Shown here in pieces: positions 9,001 to 16,013 of a DNA stretch of 64,000 nucleotides. The stretch comes from UBA11346 sp038060575 (GTDB lineage Bacteria; Planctomycetota; UBA11346). The first letter of the stretch is position 1; every line of letters begins with the position of its first letter. The stretch covers positions 1 through 64,000 of the forward strand of contig CAZZAM010000007.1 of assembly GCA_964652775.1 (NCBI GenBank), in the 5' to 3' direction. The notes under the pieces were generated by a model, which was given only the letters and a program-made list of their open reading frames with translations, had not been told where the DNA came from and ran no database searches. A program made the translations under genes and the position numbers.

Positions 9001-10772
9001 CCGGGTTCAGTGGTCGCACCCGCAACGTGGTCGGCGGTGCAGACCCAAGCGAGTCCACGGTGATAAACGACGTTCACGTCGGCGATCGTTACCAACTGGG
9101 CGCGATAGGTTGCGCCAGAAGCCCACGTTGCCGAGGCTTCAGTAAGCGCTTGCGGTTCAAGCGGGCGTCCCTGCAAAATCTTGGGCAGCGCGACGACCTT
9201 GCCCCCAATCTGGGTATTACGGACCATTTGATTAAATCCTGCCGGAGGAGCAGCGCGCGCTGTTGTCGGCCACTTCGCGCCGGCCGCACGATCAATGTCG
9301 CGGCTGTCATTGGCGGGGATGGCTCCATCAACTATGGCAAGGATAGGGTTGCCGTTAATCGTGATGCGATCGTCTGCCGGTGTTCCCACGGAGGTGTCGA
9401 CCACGGTGCCAAGACCCGTTTCAAACGTTGGCCGATTGGCACCGGGAATCATCACCCGATTCGGATTGACGACGACGCCATCATAGGTGCCCTGAAGCAG
9501 GGTTCCCGTGCTTGGTAGGAGGTAGTGACCGGGCGGATCATTGGAATTCACCGCTTCGCCAACCACGGTGTTTCCCGTGGAGATAGCGGTTAGGTCGTAG
9601 GCGGTATTGGGGTCGAAGTTGACCGGTTTGGTGCCAAACATCGGCAGGCCATTAAACGCACCCAGCATGGTCTGCTTGCTGAGACGGAAGACGCCGTCGA
9701 CACCAGTCACCCGGGCTTCGGGCACGGCATCCCAGCAGCTGCGCCAAAAAGCTCCGGTGCCGGGATCGGTTGTCGCGTCGGATGTGTGCGGTGCGTTGCA
9801 ACGGTACTTAAGACCGCCGCGCTCGACGCGATCGGTGATGGCGTAGGTGACGCCCGAACTCCAGTCTGACCACTGTTGTTGCCACACAGTCCTCCACGCC
9901 GCACCGACCCCCGGCTGATTGGCGCCCGACGCAGTGTGCGCCGCGGTGCAACGATACTTGGCCCCGCCGGTGCTCACCCGATTGCCGAGCGCATAGGGCG
10001 CGCCGCTGGCCCAGGCACCCCAAGCTCCAGCGTAAGGGCCAATTTCGGTATATCCGATCGACGGTTGCAGTGCGCCCCACATATTTGTATTTGGCGACGA
10101 GCCCAAATAGACCGAGCCATTCGAGTGAACGTTGCCAAGAATCCCCAAGTTCGATCCATGCGACAGCTCCAGATCGCCCTTGGGACCCTGTGCCGCATAG
10201 AAGATAACCCAACGGAACAGCGGCTGGTTGTTGATCGACACATAGCGAACGCCTTGGGCCCGGGACAGAAATTTGCCTGGCTGCGGACTTGGGATGCGCG
10301 ACTCAGCGCGAATTCTGAATAAATAAATGTAGTCGTTGGGAAGCCATTTCAGCGGACGGCCGTGACTGTCCGTGGCGCTTGCCGGAGGCGACCACGTCTG
10401 ATCGGGAGCGGGATTGGCAATGAAATCGATCGCTGTGTTGGTGCCCTCGACGGTTGGTGTGCGCACGGGCTCGATCGCCCAAACCACTTCGCAATCACCG
10501 ACGAAGTCGACGCCATAATTATCCTGCCAGCGTGCAAACTCTGCCGGATCGCCCGACGAGGCCAGCGATTGAATTTTGGATTCGCGCCGGGTCAGGACGG
10601 CATCCAAGGCCGCCATAGCACTCGCCTCGCGGAGGTCGCCGCTGGACTTGGCCTGAATTTTAGCGAACGAGTCGACGCTACCGATTGCCATCACGCCAGC
10701 GGCAGCGATGACGACAAAAGCAACAACCAGGGCGTTTCCGCGGCGAGCAGGCGAAGGGCGTTGATAAAGCAT
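3084..10772 (-). CDS. Giant PilX-like pilus/surface protein with CBM5/12-like and PA14 modules
   Basis: A 2562-aa protein whose first 35 residues resemble a PilX-type minor pilin: a basic leader, GNALVVAFVVIAAAGVMAIG hydrophobic helix, then a long exported region. Three carbohydrate-binding CBM5/12-like units are seen near residues 250, 300 and 545 (W..G..Y, then V...G..Y.C...H followed by P..G..W). A PA14-like domain lies at about residues 850-1005, with YNFKTTCTGGARVWINEQRV. A Ca-binding-type loop DLNANGVYDPGED sits near 1125. The remainder has Asn/Thr-rich, beta-rich sequence. It follows the pilW-like gene by 23 bp. By analogy with PilX/PilY1 it may be a pilus-associated adhesin; the binding target is unknown. 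No SD-like motif is obvious at the start. Confidence 0.75.
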   Translation of the reverse strand: MLYQRPSPARRGNALVVAFVVIAAAGVMAIGSVDSFAKIQAKSSGDLREASAMAALDAVLTRRESKIQSLASSGDPAEFARWQDNYGVDFVGDCEVVWAIEPVRTPTVEGTNTAIDFIANPAPDQTWSPPASATDSHGRPLKWLPNDYIYLFRIRAESRIPSPQPGKFLSRAQGVRYVSINNQPLFRWVIFYAAQGPKGDLELSHGSNLGILGNVHSNGSVYLGSSPNTNMWGALQPSIGYTEIGPYAGAWGAWASGAPYALGNRVSTGGAKYRCTAAHTASGANQPGVGAAWRTVWQQQWSDWSSGVTYAITDRVERGGLKYRCNAPHTSDATTDPGTGAFWRSCWDAVPEARVTGVDGVFRLSKQTMLGAFNGLPMFGTKPVNFDPNTAYDLTAISTGNTVVGEAVNSNDPPGHYLLPSTGTLLQGTYDGVVVNPNRVMIPGANRPTFETGLGTVVDTSVGTPADDRITINGNPILAIVDGAIPANDSRDIDRAAGAKWPTTARAAPPAGFNQMVRNTQIGGKVVALPKILQGRPLEPQALTEASATWASGATYRAQLVTIADVNVVYHRGLAWVCTADHVAGATTEPGVGASWNTRWRQLPTEPHEYSRPRFQIPGGGQTNDVLAADATGNAMEVPGQYQRYALGDGGIFLKRRPAATGQQDGSAWIAVNSAGAPANMPTRVGLTIRERIVPDESIMPATSQVPLSSNEVLPYVYGKHVRPSAWPFTAADVTSESFHVQGIDQPMQANGGSYMLDLLGGYLPVDTGWSFATPANRAYIHINEGVSTQGYQLGGTVEMRSACNPGPSFPHGWNDINQTVSRRPYWYAENWRLLQLGQHAAVTEASGLTGLTATWYNDAIWNTKLPGPNWQWRGPLNGVPQPSVTGLTASALFTGSLTVPPAAGCGVSFYSVRWEGFLRPTATGLYNFKTTCTGGARVWINEQRVVDEWWVKTTSHISPASTNVPLKTGQNYSVCIEWYTASPTIAPSFKLEWQRDAGGYTTVPGSVFRPVLNDATTRARNAWNWSTFTAAQFKINNLTGNALQKTGLMIRGGAGMPLLQNGRAPYAAILYSPTRGFFMQARGERSGTGKGQGSKSFCGSAENTATSDPGDSGLPYRYTINGEMYNEDLNANGVYDPGEDIALTPAYRAGVLDDDSTVTRVGKIIPLGPLDGGAVTTNLGDTTTPYYNPSTLGDVFGPNRGSGTGDAAILKMQKFTNVTTGNIAEGTVDKVYTGPFTARSYLLPKSTVRVSRGRAWNFVLDPESIKRDLPIGSAPFNYAGADTDSLSSHPLLFYQRSTGGLGLAVQTTGPHGSGGGANGSNPGWEGGVGSTGSWLSTGTTTPIGGITLYRTATGTSGARLGNGGNYIDSTLDGPIAPGPDMVYTQDHFFYLTSPIDTRPHLFQGSTDMGVMTAAEEKTFLEKAYPGRTFTAVTTDPYGVNVSPITYASPSAATPPGVPSVYGEVTNLFPSPISTTADPVTVKVKDAWAMRDNEYVFLQDEWMQVVAGSIVRVDPNPRVGNTHSVQLARGKLGTVNATHATSSAVGNNTDLIAASPGTLTAAVLATDTVLNLSETGTLIVGDLLRLENIGSTGPNPGSGLGLPFELVRITAIDSATNQVTVSRGVLSTPVAHNNGIVVIRPNLRTFTLSRTKLAAFDVNSFITAGGNINPTDYGTINAGWFWGGARAYQPWGSTAPPVLPPLSGGFQPDCWHPPATPAVPTNTGPTTLLTALPASGMATASSGTTPGKVNTTAGATVTPVANMRWTDDQPVGAVPQCPPFGSADLWLRIEKATNATTGLPELRFLWRNGSSSSFTPLTRNADGTGGEVRLNIDPWFDLPVVTTASMTSAAAANTVGSFVFPSAALAATFAPNDMVQIGTSELGYVTSVVGTTVGIMRGQQGTAAPAIAATTVDVKLLRTTYLGPNMQLSLCEQGGPRYWTKIAANVPVSGDDIPATLNQTWTVTSTAGMKTGDVVTLGNAATTTGNRQYTERVRIDTVVDATRINVTRNYDAGLDINPYVIGCQLPGYPSGSFVYSLSNTLANATSLIASNISISTSVSAIDPLVQDFTTIDKNDWEAAGGGVSASARYLASQYQVFFGPLDITEDFFTWSSPTTGESSASEDWIYNPREFWSQSRWWDTAHTIQKDVVPVGFNDDITTVRSWLSKTTLLTLNLSAVQEYLRTRTLNDAVADVFLGAGAGAAPVVTNGTDLLRTRFNGLFYLVRTNRYPTNPTPGLVNPWNHHLPNTTDDMASLISAYPNIDAANRSAMQPYDTLVQDPAFRPQQFIQGVRIVNGSQINWGLTGTDAFGASKTTIATPNQLFLQGDLNTTAFTVNYQGGTPQKLTPLAVMGDAVTLLSNAWTDSKYKEEGLVLSGTHAQPHTWTVTGGGTLAMNQGSSGKLLPAASSTSYYASILTHNQPTTRESIRQGESSAFINTMLYLEDWVGKDMNFLGSLVVMDSRRYCSAFLLDSPKTYGQTPFGFISNTGLPARDTVWLANYSSWYGFSPTLTQSQWGGQIGSVQGPPARNMDFNYDLMTEAGTPPFTPFGVTASGVGAWSRIVE

Positions 10773-10795
10773 GGCGAGGCTTTCGTGGGGCTCGA

Positions 10796-12274
10796 TTAAT
10801 GGACAATGCCAACGGGACTGTTGCCGAGTATCGTCTGGACAGAGCGGACATCAGACTGGGACGAACGAGCACGCATGCTGATAATCGTTTCGATGCGCTT
10901 CGATATGACGGTGTGCTGGCCAGATAGCTGGCGCTTGGCGAGATAGACGCGGACTAGAATCTGGTTTGGTGCCAACGTGGTGACGAGTCCACTGGCCGCG
11001 CCCTGGTCGATCGTGCGATAGGTATCAAACGTAATGCGCACCACGTTGTCGCTCAGCACCTGGTCAACCCGCATGCACCAACCTCCGGCATGAGCGAGGC
11101 TGACGGCGGGGTTGCCCGGATCGCGCACGGGAAGGATGTTGTTAATTTCGTAGCCCTGGACGGTTCCGCTGGGCAGAGCGGTGTAGCGCATTTTATAGGC
11201 GCGAACCAGTCGGCCGTAACCGAGCGTACTGGGCACTACGGCATAGGTGTATTCGCGGAGCGCGCTCGGCTCATAGTCTTCGGCGCTGAAGGTAGGCGCG
11301 ATTATCGTTTCCCACTGCGCCTTCACCGGCAGATCGTCGTCGGTGCCCAGGGCTGCAGCATCGTACCAGCCGGCATCAAGGATAGAACCATAGGGCAGAT
11401 TGGGGGTTCGTTCGCTGTATCCGGTGAGGACACCGCCGCCGTCGAGCACCTCGGCCCACCCACACGCGTGCAGCACGCCCAACGCGTCATGGTTGTTGGC
11501 GGTTCGCCACGACGTGGTGGTCAGGCGCTCACCTGGCTCGATCGCGCCATTGAGATTCGCGTCGCAGAAAGAGAAATTCAGCACGCGGCCATGGAGACCG
11601 GCCCTGCGCACGGCCGCCTTGTACGACGCGTCTTCAGAACCAGTCACCGACTTTTTATTCGGAGAGAATGCATCCAGGGTCGGGTCCCACTGGCCGATGG
11701 TCGCCTTCAAGAACACCAACTCTTGACTGCGTGCTTGGAAGCTGCGCTTCCAGGCGGCATCGTTGGAAAGAAACAGGCGGGTGACATCGCTGCCCGGTAG
11801 CTCATTGCCCGGCAAGGTTGCCGGAAGCGATGGCAATACGACAGCAACCGGCGGACGATTGATGTGGGCGAAGTGCGTGCCGAGTCCATCGATCAAGGCG
11901 CCGTTGGGATCTTGGATCACGACATACGGATAATACCACGCATCGCGATCTTGGGCGGCAGTCATACCTGAATACGTCAGCACACTGATCTGACCATCAC
12001 CATCGAGATCTTCCTCCGCCGTCAGGACGTTGTCACGATTGAAGTCTTCGCTCGCCGGCAGGTGCCAACCGGACATGGTGAGGCTATCAGACACTGCGCC
12101 GAGAATCTGGCTGGACTCAAATTCCAGTTCGTCCTTCGCCCAACCAATCGACTCCAGATGGCGCGCCGTGACCATGGAATCCAACACCATCGCCATCAGC
12201 CCCATCATGAGTGCCGACGCCATGGTAACTTCCAGAAGAGTAAATGCAGAACGTAGTTTAGTGCTGATATTCAT
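10796..12274 (-). CDS. Prepilin-like protein (PilW/GspJ type)
   Basis: A 492-aa protein with a type IV prepilin-like N terminus: short basic leader, then AFTLLEVTMASALMMGLMAMV, where the Glu at mature position 5 is conserved. The residue before the Phe is Ala rather than the usual Gly, so processing by PilD-type peptidase is less certain. Much longer than ordinary PilW. A DxDxDG-like loop EEDLDGDGQISV (about residue 88) and DANLNGAIEPGE (about residue 245) resemble calcium-binding EF-hand or dockerin loops. Its start overlaps the stop of the upstream pilin gene by 4 bp (ATGA, 12271-12274), so the two are translationally coupled. It is probably a minor pilin priming or carrying the giant protein encoded next. 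Confidence 0.75.
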   Translation of the reverse strand: MNISTKLRSAFTLLEVTMASALMMGLMAMVLDSMVTARHLESIGWAKDELEFESSQILGAVSDSLTMSGWHLPASEDFNRDNVLTAEEDLDGDGQISVLTYSGMTAAQDRDAWYYPYVVIQDPNGALIDGLGTHFAHINRPPVAVVLPSLPATLPGNELPGSDVTRLFLSNDAAWKRSFQARSQELVFLKATIGQWDPTLDAFSPNKKSVTGSEDASYKAAVRRAGLHGRVLNFSFCDANLNGAIEPGERLTTTSWRTANNHDALGVLHACGWAEVLDGGGVLTGYSERTPNLPYGSILDAGWYDAAALGTDDDLPVKAQWETIIAPTFSAEDYEPSALREYTYAVVPSTLGYGRLVRAYKMRYTALPSGTVQGYEINNILPVRDPGNPAVSLAHAGGWCMRVDQVLSDNVVRITFDTYRTIDQGAASGLVTTLAPNQILVRVYLAKRQLSGQHTVISKRIETIISMRARSSQSDVRSVQTILGNSPVGIVH

Positions 12275-12990
12275 GGCGACCTAGCGGTAAAGAGCTCGAC
12301 CTGCGTGGGACCGCGGTCCTTGCTGGTCCAGCTGACGACGATGCGAGCGGCCAATGGATCATTGCCCACGCATTCCGTGGGCGCGGTGCTACTGGTGGGA
12401 TCCCAATTGGCACCGACGGTCGTCACCAGCCAATAGCCCGGTTTAATTTGGGTTGGAATGCCAACGACAAAGGTACCGACGCGGAAATCGCGAGCGCTGG
12501 TCAGTCCGGCTTGCGAGAGCAGACCAAGCTGACCAGCGACAGGAAGTCCAGCGCTGTCGGTGGCATCGACGCCACGATACCACTCAATGTAGACCTTGAG
12601 ATCCTTGAGATTCAGATCCACGTCGACCAAACCCTGGAGCTGCAGATTGTCGTTGACGGCAACGGCGTTCCAGGTCAACGGCGGATGTGTGGGATGCGAC
12701 GTGTTTTGATAGCGGCCGTACGTCCACGGCATGTTTGGTGTACCAAGATAGTCCCAGCGCGCTGACTGCAGTCGGGTCGCAACCGAACGCACAAGGGTTG
12801 TCGCTGCCCGCTGATCGTCGATCGAACGACGGGCGAGAAACTGTTGCCCAAAGACGCTCATCAGCGATCCGATCGCGATGGTTAAGATGGTCGCCGTGAC
12901 CAGCACCTCGACCATGCTCATGCCGACGCGAGACGCGTACACGGCGGTCGTTTGCGGCGGCCTTAACAACAATGAACAACGGTAAGGCAT
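12271..12990 (-). CDS. Prepilin-like protein (PilV/GspI type)
   Basis: A 239-aa protein with a 23-residue leader ending in Gly, followed by MSMVEVLVTATILTIAIGSLMSV. This is a class III signal peptide with Glu at mature position 5. The remainder is a globular domain of unknown fold ending in VSWTSKDRGPTQVELFTARSP. It is the first gene of the three-gene prepilin-like cluster (12990 to 3084) and overlaps the next gene by 4 bp. No clear Shine-Dalgarno sequence precedes the start. Assignment to the PilV/GspI group is from gene order and the N terminus only. Confidence 0.72.
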   Translation of the reverse strand: MPYRCSLLLRPPQTTAVYASRVGMSMVEVLVTATILTIAIGSLMSVFGQQFLARRSIDDQRAATTLVRSVATRLQSARWDYLGTPNMPWTYGRYQNTSHPTHPPLTWNAVAVNDNLQLQGLVDVDLNLKDLKVYIEWYRGVDATDSAGLPVAGQLGLLSQAGLTSARDFRVGTFVVGIPTQIKPGYWLVTTVGANWDPTSSTAPTECVGNDPLAARIVVSWTSKDRGPTQVELFTARSP

Positions 12991-13065
12991 GGAGGAGCCT
13001 GAGTTTCCCCGGAGAGACTGCGCTCCGGACAGAACGAAGGGTGTGGTTTTTCCCTACAGGGGCGA

Positions 13066-14367
13066 TCAACGAGCGGCAGAGAACGCCTCGTCGGCAGCTG
13101 TAAGTGTTTTCTTTATATCGGCTTGCGAATGAACGGTTGACCAGAAAGCGGCTTCGTAGGGACTTGGAGCCAGGTAAATGCCCGAGCGATACATGGTGCG
13201 GATGAAGCGCTGCCAGGCGGCATCGTTTTGCTGCTTGGCGTCATCCCACGAACGCACCGGACGGTCGGTGAAGAAATAGCCCCACATCGTACCGGCTTGG
13301 CTGAACTGCACCGCCACGCCGTGATGGGCGGCGCGCTCGCGCAGGCCGTTGATGAGCTGGGTCAGCTGGGCCGCAGCGCGCGTGTACGTGCCTCGGGGTT
13401 GGGCGAGGGCGAGGTTCGCAAGGCCGGCAGCGACCGCGACCGGGTTACCACTGAGGGTACCAGCCTGGTAGCAGGCACCGAGTGGCGCGAGGTGCGCCAT
13501 TACATCACGGCGTCCGCCATAAGCAGCCAACGGCAGTCCTCCGCCCACCACTTTGCCGAGGCAGGTCAGGTCCGGACGAACGCCGCTGAGCACCTGCCAG
13601 CCGCCCCAACCGACGCGGAAGCCGGTCATCACCTCGTCGAAAATCAACAGCGCGCCGTGCGCGGTGCACAATCGTCGCAGCCCTTCCAGGAATCCAGGTT
13701 GTGGCAGCACCAAACCCATGTTGCCGGCGACCGGCTCGACGATCACGGCGGCGACCTGACCGCGATGGGCAATGAGGAGGCGCTCGACGGCAGCGACGTC
13801 GTTATAGGGCGCACTGAGTGTCAGAGCGGAAATTGAGGCTGGAACACCGGCGGAATCCGGCGTGTTGAGTGTGGCACAGCCCGAGCCAGCAGCCACGAGG
13901 CACTGGTCGGCGTGACCGTGGTAGCAGCCATCGAACTTGATCGCTAACTCGCGACCGGTTGCCGCGCGGGCGAGGCGCAATGCGCTCATGCACGCTTCGG
14001 TGCCCGAGCTGACGAGGCGCACTTGCTCCATGCTGGGCAGCGCTGACGCGAGCAGCTTGGCCATGGTCGTTTCGGCAATCGTCGGCGCACCATAACCGAG
14101 TCCGAGCTTGGTCGCGGCATTCACCGCCTTCACCACCCGCGGATGCGCGTGACCGTGCAACAATGGTCCCCACGACAGCACGTAATCGATGTAGCGCCGA
14201 CCATCGACATCGATGATCTGGGACCCTTTTCCACGAGCGATCACCGGAGGTTGGCCGCCCAGGCGCTTCCACGCTCGCACCGGACTGTTGACGCCACCGG
14301 GAATGACGCGGAGGGCCTCAGCAAACGCACGGCGTGAGCGCGGACCAGAGAGAGGACGATCAGGCAT
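13066..14367 (-). CDS. hemL: Glutamate-1-semialdehyde 2,1-aminomutase
   Basis: PLP-dependent aminomutase converting glutamate-1-semialdehyde to 5-aminolevulinate, in the C5 route to tetrapyrroles. The 433-aa length is normal. Visible motifs include RVIPGGVNSPVRAW, the PLP-phosphate region SSGTEACMSALRLARAATGR, DEVMTGFRVGWGG and the Schiff-base lysine in CLGKVVGGGLP. The start is supported by GGAG at 14376-14379 (minus strand), 8 bp upstream. The start codon sits in CATG 14365-14368, which also contains the maf start on the other strand, so the hemL promoter must lie inside maf. The stop is 75 bp from the pilin-like cluster on the same strand. Confidence 0.95.
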   Translation of the reverse strand: MPDRPLSGPRSRRAFAEALRVIPGGVNSPVRAWKRLGGQPPVIARGKGSQIIDVDGRRYIDYVLSWGPLLHGHAHPRVVKAVNAATKLGLGYGAPTIAETTMAKLLASALPSMEQVRLVSSGTEACMSALRLARAATGRELAIKFDGCYHGHADQCLVAAGSGCATLNTPDSAGVPASISALTLSAPYNDVAAVERLLIAHRGQVAAVIVEPVAGNMGLVLPQPGFLEGLRRLCTAHGALLIFDEVMTGFRVGWGGWQVLSGVRPDLTCLGKVVGGGLPLAAYGGRRDVMAHLAPLGACYQAGTLSGNPVAVAAGLANLALAQPRGTYTRAAAQLTQLINGLRERAAHHGVAVQFSQAGTMWGYFFTDRPVRSWDDAKQQNDAAWQRFIRTMYRSGIYLAPSPYEAAFWSTVHSQADIKKTLTAADEAFSAAR

Positions 14368-15046
14368 GAAACAAGCTCCACAGTTGCTACCGGCGTCGGC
14401 GGTGGCTAGAACCGAGCGTGTGATCTATCTCGCCAGCCGCAGCCCGCAACGCGCTAAACTCCTCACGCAGTACGGCGTTGTTTTTCAGCTAACCACCACC
14501 CGTTGTCACGAAGACTCCATTCGCGCTCCGGTGCCCCAGGCGCTCGCGGTCGAACGGGCCCGCGCCAAGGCGCGCGAGGCCGAAGCGCCCCCGGGATCGG
14601 TTGTGCTTGGCGCCGACACTGTGGTTGCCTTGGGCATGACGATGCTGGGCAGTCCGGCCGATGCGGCGGAAAATCGCCGCATGCTGGTGCAGCTGTCGGG
14701 CACGACCCATCAGGTACACACCGCTCATTGCTTGGTCCGCTTCGGTCAGGACGGGAAACCAGCCTCGGAGGCGATCGCCCTGACCTCGGCGCGGGTGACC
14801 ATGCGCCCCCTCTCGGCCGCTGAAATTGACGCTTATATCGCATCGGGCGAGGGTCTGGGCAAAGCCGGTGGCTACGCCATCCAAGAGAAGGCGGATCGCT
14901 TTGTGGTCGAGATCCAGGGCGCAAGTGAAACCGTGGTCGGTCTGCACGTGTGGACAGTCGCCAAGCTGTGGCGCGAGATCGGTGAAGGCCCTCTGCCTGG
15001 ATATACCGGTCCGTCGGTCAGCGGGCCGCAGAAGGCGATCCGATGA
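14366..15046 (+). CDS. maf: Maf-like nucleoside triphosphate pyrophosphatase
   Basis: House-cleaning pyrophosphatase of the Maf/HAM1 superfamily acting on non-canonical or excess NTPs; the family was first linked to septum-formation inhibition. The 226-aa protein has IYLASRSPQRAKLL near residue 24, GADTVVALG (catalytic Asp) and KAGGYAIQEKAD. The start at 14366 is preceded by GAGGA at 14352-14356, 9 bp away. An upstream in-frame ATG would run through antisense hemL sequence and was rejected. The stop overlaps the metallophosphoesterase start by 4 bp, indicating a two-gene unit. It is divergent from hemL with overlapping start codons. Confidence 0.9.
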   Translation: MKQAPQLLPASAVARTERVIYLASRSPQRAKLLTQYGVVFQLTTTRCHEDSIRAPVPQALAVERARAKAREAEAPPGSVVLGADTVVALGMTMLGSPADAAENRRMLVQLSGTTHQVHTAHCLVRFGQDGKPASEAIALTSARVTMRPLSAAEIDAYIASGEGLGKAGGYAIQEKADRFVVEIQGASETVVGLHVWTVAKLWREIGEGPLPGYTGPSVSGPQKAIR

Positions 15047-15789
15047 TCGCCATTATTTCTGACCTGCATTCCAACCTCGAGGCGCTAAGCGTCGTGATGG
15101 AGCGCTGCGAGAAGCTTGGCGTCAAACAGTACCTGTGCCTCGGCGACGTCATTGGCTATGGCCCGGATCCCGTCGCGGTCGGCAAAATCGCCAGTGAAAC
15201 ATTCGCCGTCAGCCTCATGGGCAATCACGAAGAAGCGCTCGTGACCGGCAAACACCGCTTCAATCCACATGCGGCGCAAGCCATCGACTGGACGCGTAAA
15301 GAGATCAAGGCCGCGGCCAATGGCGACAAACTGTGGAAATGGTTCTCACAGCGGAAGCCATTCGCGGTTAAAGGTCAGCTGCTGATGGTTCACGGCTCGA
15401 TCTACGATCCGGTTCACGACTACGTCGACGAGCCGGAAAATCCCGTCGAAGCACAACAGATGATCGACACGCTGAACAAAGACTTTTCAGGTTTCGACAT
15501 CTGTTTCGCCGGCCACAACCACACCCCCTTCATGGCCACCACGGTTGGCATCATGGTGCCACACGACGCCCATAACGTCTTCCGTGTGCCCAAGGGCCAC
15601 AAGGCCTACGTCTGTGTTGGTTCGGTTGGCCAGCCGCGTGACCGCGATCCACGTTTGTCGTTTGCCACGCTTGATGGGGAAACACTGACGTTTCATCGCC
15701 TCGAGTACGACCGCGAGACGACCAAGCGCAAGATCCGCGCAGCGGGCATGAATGAGTTCCTCGCCGAGCGCCTCGACGAAGGCATTTAG
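15043..15789 (+). CDS. Calcineurin-type metallophosphoesterase (YfcE/MJ0936-like)
   Basis: A 248-aa cytosolic metal-dependent phosphoesterase. The ordered metal-ligand motifs are all present: SDLHSN (residues 6-11), LGDVIGYGPDP (about 33-43), MGNHEEA (about 58), MVHGS, and AGHNHTP near residue 160. The family hydrolyses phosphodiesters, but the physiological substrate cannot be read from the sequence. It is coupled to maf by an ATGA overlap. A run of seven T follows the stop codon almost at once, and structured repeat copy B begins 30 bp downstream. Confidence 0.88.
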   Translation: MIAIISDLHSNLEALSVVMERCEKLGVKQYLCLGDVIGYGPDPVAVGKIASETFAVSLMGNHEEALVTGKHRFNPHAAQAIDWTRKEIKAAANGDKLWKWFSQRKPFAVKGQLLMVHGSIYDPVHDYVDEPENPVEAQQMIDTLNKDFSGFDICFAGHNHTPFMATTVGIMVPHDAHNVFRVPKGHKAYVCVGSVGQPRDRDPRLSFATLDGETLTFHRLEYDRETTKRKIRAAGMNEFLAERLDEGI

Positions 15790-15818
15790 TTTTTTTGGGC
15801 CGCTCCCTCCGTGATAAG

Positions 15819-15957
15819 CTGGCGCCGAGCTGCGCTGGCGGCATACAATCGGCGCAGCCGATGCCGCCACGGTTTCGGAGGCATCGACGAAACCGAGCAG
15901 CGACAAAGCCAGGGGGTAGGCCGCAAGGCCGTAGGGCGAAGCCCTGAAACTGCAGGC
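15819..15957 (+). repeat. Structured intergenic repeat, copy B
   Basis: P0 CTGGC 15819-15823 with GCCAG 15908-15912; P1 TGGCGGCAT 15836-15844 with ATGCCGCCA 15861-15869, enclosing CGGC/GCCG; P2 GGTTTCG 15871-15877 with CGAAACC 15888-15894. The 3' tail is a chain of small hairpins with GNA-type loops (GGCC-GCAA-GGCC, GGGC-GAA-GCCC). Compared with copy A, P0, the inner stem and P2 carry paired substitutions that keep the base pairs. It lies between the phosphoesterase and hom, in the hom 5' region. Confidence 0.85.
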
Positions 15958-16013
15958 CTTGCCTCCCCGCCCATCAACTGACCATGCGGCACTCCTTCGA
16001 AGGGGATTTCGTC

